Of a stretch of 64,000 bases of DNA, positions 60,950 to 64,000 are shown piece after piece. The stretch is taken from positions 3,023,273-3,087,272 of the forward strand of contig NZ_MU158698.1 in NCBI RefSeq assembly GCF_015210005.1, in the 5' to 3' direction. The position numbers and the translations under genes were made by a program. Below the pieces are notes generated by a model. The model was not told where the DNA came from and ran no database searches. It was given only the letters and a program-made list of their open reading frames with translations. This DNA comes from Sphingobacterium hungaricum (GTDB lineage: Bacteria > Bacteroidota > Bacteroidia > Sphingobacteriales > Sphingobacteriaceae). Positions within the stretch are counted from its first letter, which is position 1, and every line of letters begins with the position of its first letter.

Positions 60950-61468
60950 ATGAAAATAGCCATCACAGCAACCCACAGAGTTGGAAAGACAAGCTTAGCA
61001 GAAAGTCTCGTGGAGATTTTGCCGGAATACCAAATACAGCCTGAGCCTTATTACCAATTGGAAGAATCTGGGATCTTGTTTTCTGAAAGTCCAACTATAA
61101 CTGATTTCCTTTTGCAATTGGACTATGCTATTGAACAATGCCACACAGACAATCAAAATATAATTTTTGATCGATGTCCTCTCGATCTGCTGGCTTATAT
61201 CCATGCTTTGGACAAGACAAAAAACATTCAATTCCTGTATAATCAAGTCGAAAATGCATTGAAACAAATCGAATTCCTGATTTTTATTCCGATAGAATCT
61301 CCAGATTTAATCGGTTGCCCAGCATCTGCTTACCCCATTTTAAGAAAGCAGGTAAATGATATTTTAGAAGAATGGATTTGCGATTTTGATATCGAATTCA
61401 TTCAAGTAAATGGAACAATCAAAAATAGAATTGATCAGGTATTGAAACGAATTAAAAAAGTTGTTTGA
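60950..61468 (+). CDS. P-loop ATPase/kinase-like protein (AAA_28/NadR-type fold)
   Basis: 172 residues. Walker A ATHRVGKTSL (residues 7-16) directly at the N-terminus, a probable Walker B / DRxP motif IIFDRCPLDLLAYIHAL typical of nucleotide and nucleoside kinases, and a C-terminal helical part. The DRCPLD motif resembles thymidylate-kinase-like and AAA_28 proteins. It probably phosphorylates a small molecule; the substrate is unknown. No obvious partner. Confidence 0.82.
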   Translation: MKIAITATHRVGKTSLAESLVEILPEYQIQPEPYYQLEESGILFSESPTITDFLLQLDYAIEQCHTDNQNIIFDRCPLDLLAYIHALDKTKNIQFLYNQVENALKQIEFLIFIPIESPDLIGCPASAYPILRKQVNDILEEWICDFDIEFIQVNGTIKNRIDQVLKRIKKVV

Positions 61469-61664
61469 ATTGCTGGCAACTATCTATTCTATTTACTTAA
61501 TCCCCAAAGCTTTTATTATTTTTTTTTCTCAAGTAGTTCATCTTAATTATTCCCACCTGTAACTTAAGGGAAGCTTAATGTTATGTCTTTGAAATCGGCT
61601 GAAAAAAATGGCTATAAGTTAATGACTTTCCAGCGTTCTTGACATCAGATTAAAGGAATACAGA

Positions 61665-62066
61665 CTAATTAAAGTTGTAGAGATTTAAGCCCTCTATAAA
61701 CTTAAAATCTCGCAAATTGTAAGTAAATAGTTTTAGATTCGTTTCTAATGATGTAGCAGCAATCATTGCATCGGGGATTGTTAGTCCGTGCGAAAGATGA
61801 TAAGTAGTTAATAATTCGATTGCGCGAAGTGTTATTTGGGGGCTTAATAAAATCGTATCTAACCGCTTTAATTTTTTCTGAATTTTTTGAAAATGCTCTT
61901 TGTTATGGGTGCCCTTAATTAATTCCATTTTGCTAACTCCAGAGATTAGAATGTTTTCAATCCCAATCTGGTTTATCTTAACTTCAGTTTGAGAATGAAA
62001 CTTCTTATTTCCATCGAATAGCTCAATAATTACATCGGTGTCGCAGATTATTTTCTCCGTTTCCAT
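61665..62066 (-). CDS. vapC: PIN-domain ribonuclease toxin, VapC type
   Basis: 133 residues. PIN fold with acidic residues in order: Asp9 (ICDTDVIIELF), Glu48 (VSKMELIKG), Asp98 (LTIPDAMIAAT) and a later Asp (TYNLRDFKFI). VapC toxins cut tRNA or rRNA to arrest growth. The gene overlaps the upstream small gene by 19 bases, the usual antitoxin-first arrangement. Confidence 0.9.
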   Translation of the reverse strand: METEKIICDTDVIIELFDGNKKFHSQTEVKINQIGIENILISGVSKMELIKGTHNKEHFQKIQKKLKRLDTILLSPQITLRAIELLTTYHLSHGLTIPDAMIAATSLETNLKLFTYNLRDFKFIEGLNLYNFN

Positions 62067-62296
62067 GCTGATTCTCTTATTGACTTAGCATCCATATTTT
62101 CTTCTGTGAAAATATTGTTTAATTCCTCTATATCGACTTTCGGATCTCCCTTTTGAATTGGTACTCCTTCGATATGGTAAACTTCAGCATCTTCCATTTC
62201 TTTAGAATCTAAAATGGTAAAACCCAAGTAATCACTCAAAGCACTCAACACTTTTAAAGTCTTTTTATTTTTGAATTTTATAACTGCTTTGTGCAT
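62048..62296 (-). CDS. Antitoxin of the VapC-type pair
   Basis: 82 residues, acidic, with a basic C-terminal tail (SIRESAWKRRK). The mostly helical body carries no classical ribbon-helix-helix or AbrB signature that I can name. Its position, size and 19-base overlap with vapC make it the cognate antitoxin. A near-ideal promoter (TTTG-N17-TATATTTG) precedes it. Confidence 0.8.
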   Translation of the reverse strand: MHKAVIKFKNKKTLKVLSALSDYLGFTILDSKEMEDAEVYHIEGVPIQKGDPKVDIEELNNIFTEENMDAKSIRESAWKRRK

Positions 62297-62314
62297 AACA
62301 ATTTAATTGCTTAT

Positions 62315-62343
62315 CAAATATATTAAATTTTTGTAAATTCAAA
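62315..62343 (-). promoter_or_regulatory. Promoter of the toxin-antitoxin operon
   Basis: Minus-strand TTTG (62343-62340), 17-base spacer, TATATTTG (62322-62315). Transcription would begin about 13 bases before the antitoxin ATG. Confidence 0.6.
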
Positions 62344-62383
62344 AAGCTTATAATCAGTGAATAAAAAGCATTCTACATACCAA

Positions 62384-63688
62384 CTACACATTCCCAATCT
62401 CAATTCCTTTGGGATTTAAAGTTTCTTCAAGCTGTTGTTTATCTAGCTGTCCTTCCCAATTCGCGACAACAATCGTTGCGACAGCATTACCGACTAAATT
62501 CGTTAGGGCTCTGCATTCGGACATAAAGCGGTCGATGCCTAAGATCAAGGTCATTCCTGCGATCGGAACTTCGGGCACGACAGCTAAGGTTGCTGCCAGC
62601 GTAATAAATCCGGCACCCGATACGCCTGCCGCTCCTTTCGAACTTAGCATGGCGACCAAGAGCAAAACGACTTGTTGCTGAATGCTCAAATCAATATTGC
62701 AAGCTTGCGCAATAAACAAAGCGGCCATCGTCATATAGATATTCGTGCCATCGAGGTTAAAGGAATAGCCTGTCGGAATAACCAAGCCAACAACGCTTTT
62801 CTCACAGCCTGCCTTTTCCATTTTCTGCATTAAGGAAGGCAAAGCCGCTTCGGAAGAACTGGTGCCTAAAACCAATAGCAATTCATCTTTGATATAAGCT
62901 AATAACTTAAAAATGCTAAAGCCGTTATACCGTGCAACCGCTCCCAGAACCACAATAACAAATAAAATTGATGTGCCGTAGAATGTGATTACAAGCAAGG
63001 CGAGATTCGCAATGGATTCAATCCCGTATTTTCCAATGGTAAATGCCATTGCACCAAATGCACCGATCGGCGCAAGTTTCATTAATAATTCAACAATCTT
63101 AAATACAGGAAATGTCAATGCCTGAAAAAAGTCAATCACGGGTTTGCTGTTATCGGAAGTCAAAGCCAAACCTATACCAAACAGAATGGCGGCAAATAAC
63201 ACTTGCAGGATATTATCACCGGTCAGTGGACTCACCAATGTTTTCGGGATAATATTCATAAAGAAATTGAGCAAAGAGGAATTCTCGGCATCCGAAACAT
63301 ATTTAGCAACTTGGTTTTGATCTAGGCTTGCCGGATCAATATTCAACCCAGCACCCGGCTGTACCACATTGCTGACAACCATCCCGATAATCAGCGCTAA
63401 GGTGGAAAAAGTAAGAAAATAAATAAACGATTTCCCTGCTACCCTACCTACTTTCTTGAGATCGCTCATGCCAGCGATTCCCAGCGAGACTGTCAGGAAA
63501 ATAACCGGAGCAATAATCATTTTGACCAAATGAATAAATCCATCGCCCAAAGGTTTCATCATTTCTCCGATATTCGGATAAAAATAACCAAGAGCTATAC
63601 CGACGATAATCGCGAAAATAACCTGAACATATAAAATCTGATAAAACTTCTTTGCCTGCTGAGGTTTTGTGTCTACATGGATTTGCAT
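62384..63688 (-). CDS. dctA: C4-dicarboxylate:cation symporter DctA
   Basis: 434 residues. Typical DAACS transporter: N-terminal [37 protein letters not shown], the serine-rich [36 protein letters not shown], and the helical C-terminal region with [28 protein letters not shown]. It imports succinate, fumarate and malate with sodium or protons. Single gene. Discrimination from glutamate carriers rests on DctA-like motifs. Confidence 0.93.
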   Translation of the reverse strand: MQIHVDTKPQQAKKFYQILYVQVIFAIIVGIALGYFYPNIGEMMKPLGDGFIHLVKMIIAPVIFLTVSLGIAGMSDLKKVGRVAGKSFIYFLTFSTLALIIGMVVSNVVQPGAGLNIDPASLDQNQVAKYVSDAENSSLLNFFMNIIPKTLVSPLTGDNILQVLFAAILFGIGLALTSDNSKPVIDFFQALTFPVFKIVELLMKLAPIGAFGAMAFTIGKYGIESIANLALLVITFYGTSILFVIVVLGAVARYNGFSIFKLLAYIKDELLLVLGTSSSEAALPSLMQKMEKAGCEKSVVGLVIPTGYSFNLDGTNIYMTMAALFIAQACNIDLSIQQQVVLLLVAMLSSKGAAGVSGAGFITLAATLAVVPEVPIAGMTLILGIDRFMSECRALTNLVGNAVATIVVANWEGQLDKQQLEETLNPKGIEIGNV

Positions 63689-63773
63689 AAATACGGTTTA
63701 TGTTCTAAATATAACTTTTTGGAATTAGATGGCAAATTCTTGTTCATGATTTAAGCTTGATTCGGAAAATGAG

Positions 63774-63781
63774 TATCTTTG
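63774..63781 (+). promoter_or_regulatory. -7 box of the last gene
   Basis: TATCTTTG, perfect TAnnTTTG match, 33 bases before the ATG at 63815. Confidence 0.5.
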
Positions 63782-63814
63782 GTAACGAAAAAAATAAATT
63801 TGAAACAAAACCAC

Positions 63815-64000
63815 ATGCTGTCTATTCATAATTCTAAACTTATTCTTCTGTTCGTTCTTTGTACATTTTTTCAGCCTGATACATCTGTTGCTTATGCGCA
63901 GGATTCACGTGCCTACCAAGTGGATCGGGATAGCGATTTTGGGCGGACTTTTCAAAGCTCGGATTTAACGGAAGTAAAGTTTTTCGAAATTTATGGTGCT
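63815..64000 (+). CDS. N-terminal part of a secreted protein (cut by window end)
   Basis: 62 residues visible. A signal peptide (about 1-30, LILLFVLCTFFQPDTSVAYAQD) is followed by the start of a soluble domain (YQVDRDSDFGRTFQSSDLTEVKFFEIYGA). No family can be named from this fragment. A good -7 box precedes it, so it is likely a real, separately transcribed gene. Confidence 0.7.
   Translation, partial: MLSIHNSKLILLFVLCTFFQPDTSVAYAQDSRAYQVDRDSDFGRTFQSSDLTEVKFFEIYGA

Noticed and set aside
1..64000. CRISPR arrays, complete insertion sequences, prophage genes
   Set aside because: No regularly spaced direct repeats, transposase, integrase or phage structural genes were seen in any frame.

Overview
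The window is AT-rich chromosomal DNA from a member of the Bacteroidota, most likely Sphingobacteriaceae (Sphingobacterium or Pedobacter type). The signs are SusC/SusD and Oar-like TonB receptors, lipoproteins with S/G-C lipoboxes, DUF3810, DUF4180 and YCF48-type families, -7 boxes of the TAnnTTTG type, general lack of Shine-Dalgarno sequences, and a strong Shine-Dalgarno only in front of rpsU. The genus is inference; no rRNA is present.

Layout. 1-3.8 kb: two tandem Oar-like TonB-dependent receptors, the first truncated by the window edge. 3.9-15.9 kb: housekeeping and conserved genes (LOG family, recR, LigD-type ligase, YCF48 propeller, YceH, HDAC-like deacetylase, nucleoid-associated protein, DUF3810, secreted esterase), broken at 8.5-9.3 kb by a gene-free block of REP-like palindromes. 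16-31.4 kb: a polysaccharide utilisation locus read leftwards (Y_Y_Y/LuxR-type regulator, susC, susD, two GH144-type glucanases, GH43, GH3), probably for a beta-glucan, with beta-1,2-glucan the best guess. 31.5-38.8 kb: ispE, an ATP-cone/nuclease fusion, a sirtuin lacking the zinc cysteines, gdhA, then an unusual bacterial BAHD acyltransferase next to DUF4180, and an NAD(P)-binding protein.

39.3-42.7 kb is a defence island. It is a compact type II ('short', E2-only) CBASS: Cap15 membrane effector, DncV-like cyclic dinucleotide synthase and a lone E2-like protein. It is divergent from a CapH/CapP (HTH repressor plus ImmA/IrrE protease) control pair. A 16-bp perfect palindrome lies in the shared control region. 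The island is bordered by a structured intergenic element on one side and about 0.9 kb of degenerate DNA on the other.

43.5-53.6 kb: a complete assimilatory sulfate reduction and siroheme operon (cysN, cysD, an Fe-S APS reductase, siroheme synthase domain protein, cobA, a HEPN-fused sulfite reductase). It is divergent from a PstSCAB-like ABC transporter whose binding protein lacks the usual phosphate-binding SGT motif, so its ligand may not be phosphate. 53.6-57.8 kb: a lipoprotein, rpsU with a full Shine-Dalgarno, a HAD phosphatase, a Met-type tRNA(CAT), two hypothetical genes that may be a nuclease/HEPN-like pair, and a metallophosphoesterase pseudogene with several independent lesions. 57.9-64 kb: a large TPR protein, a P-loop nucleotide kinase-like protein, a VapC-type toxin-antitoxin pair, dctA and the start of a secreted protein cut by the window end.
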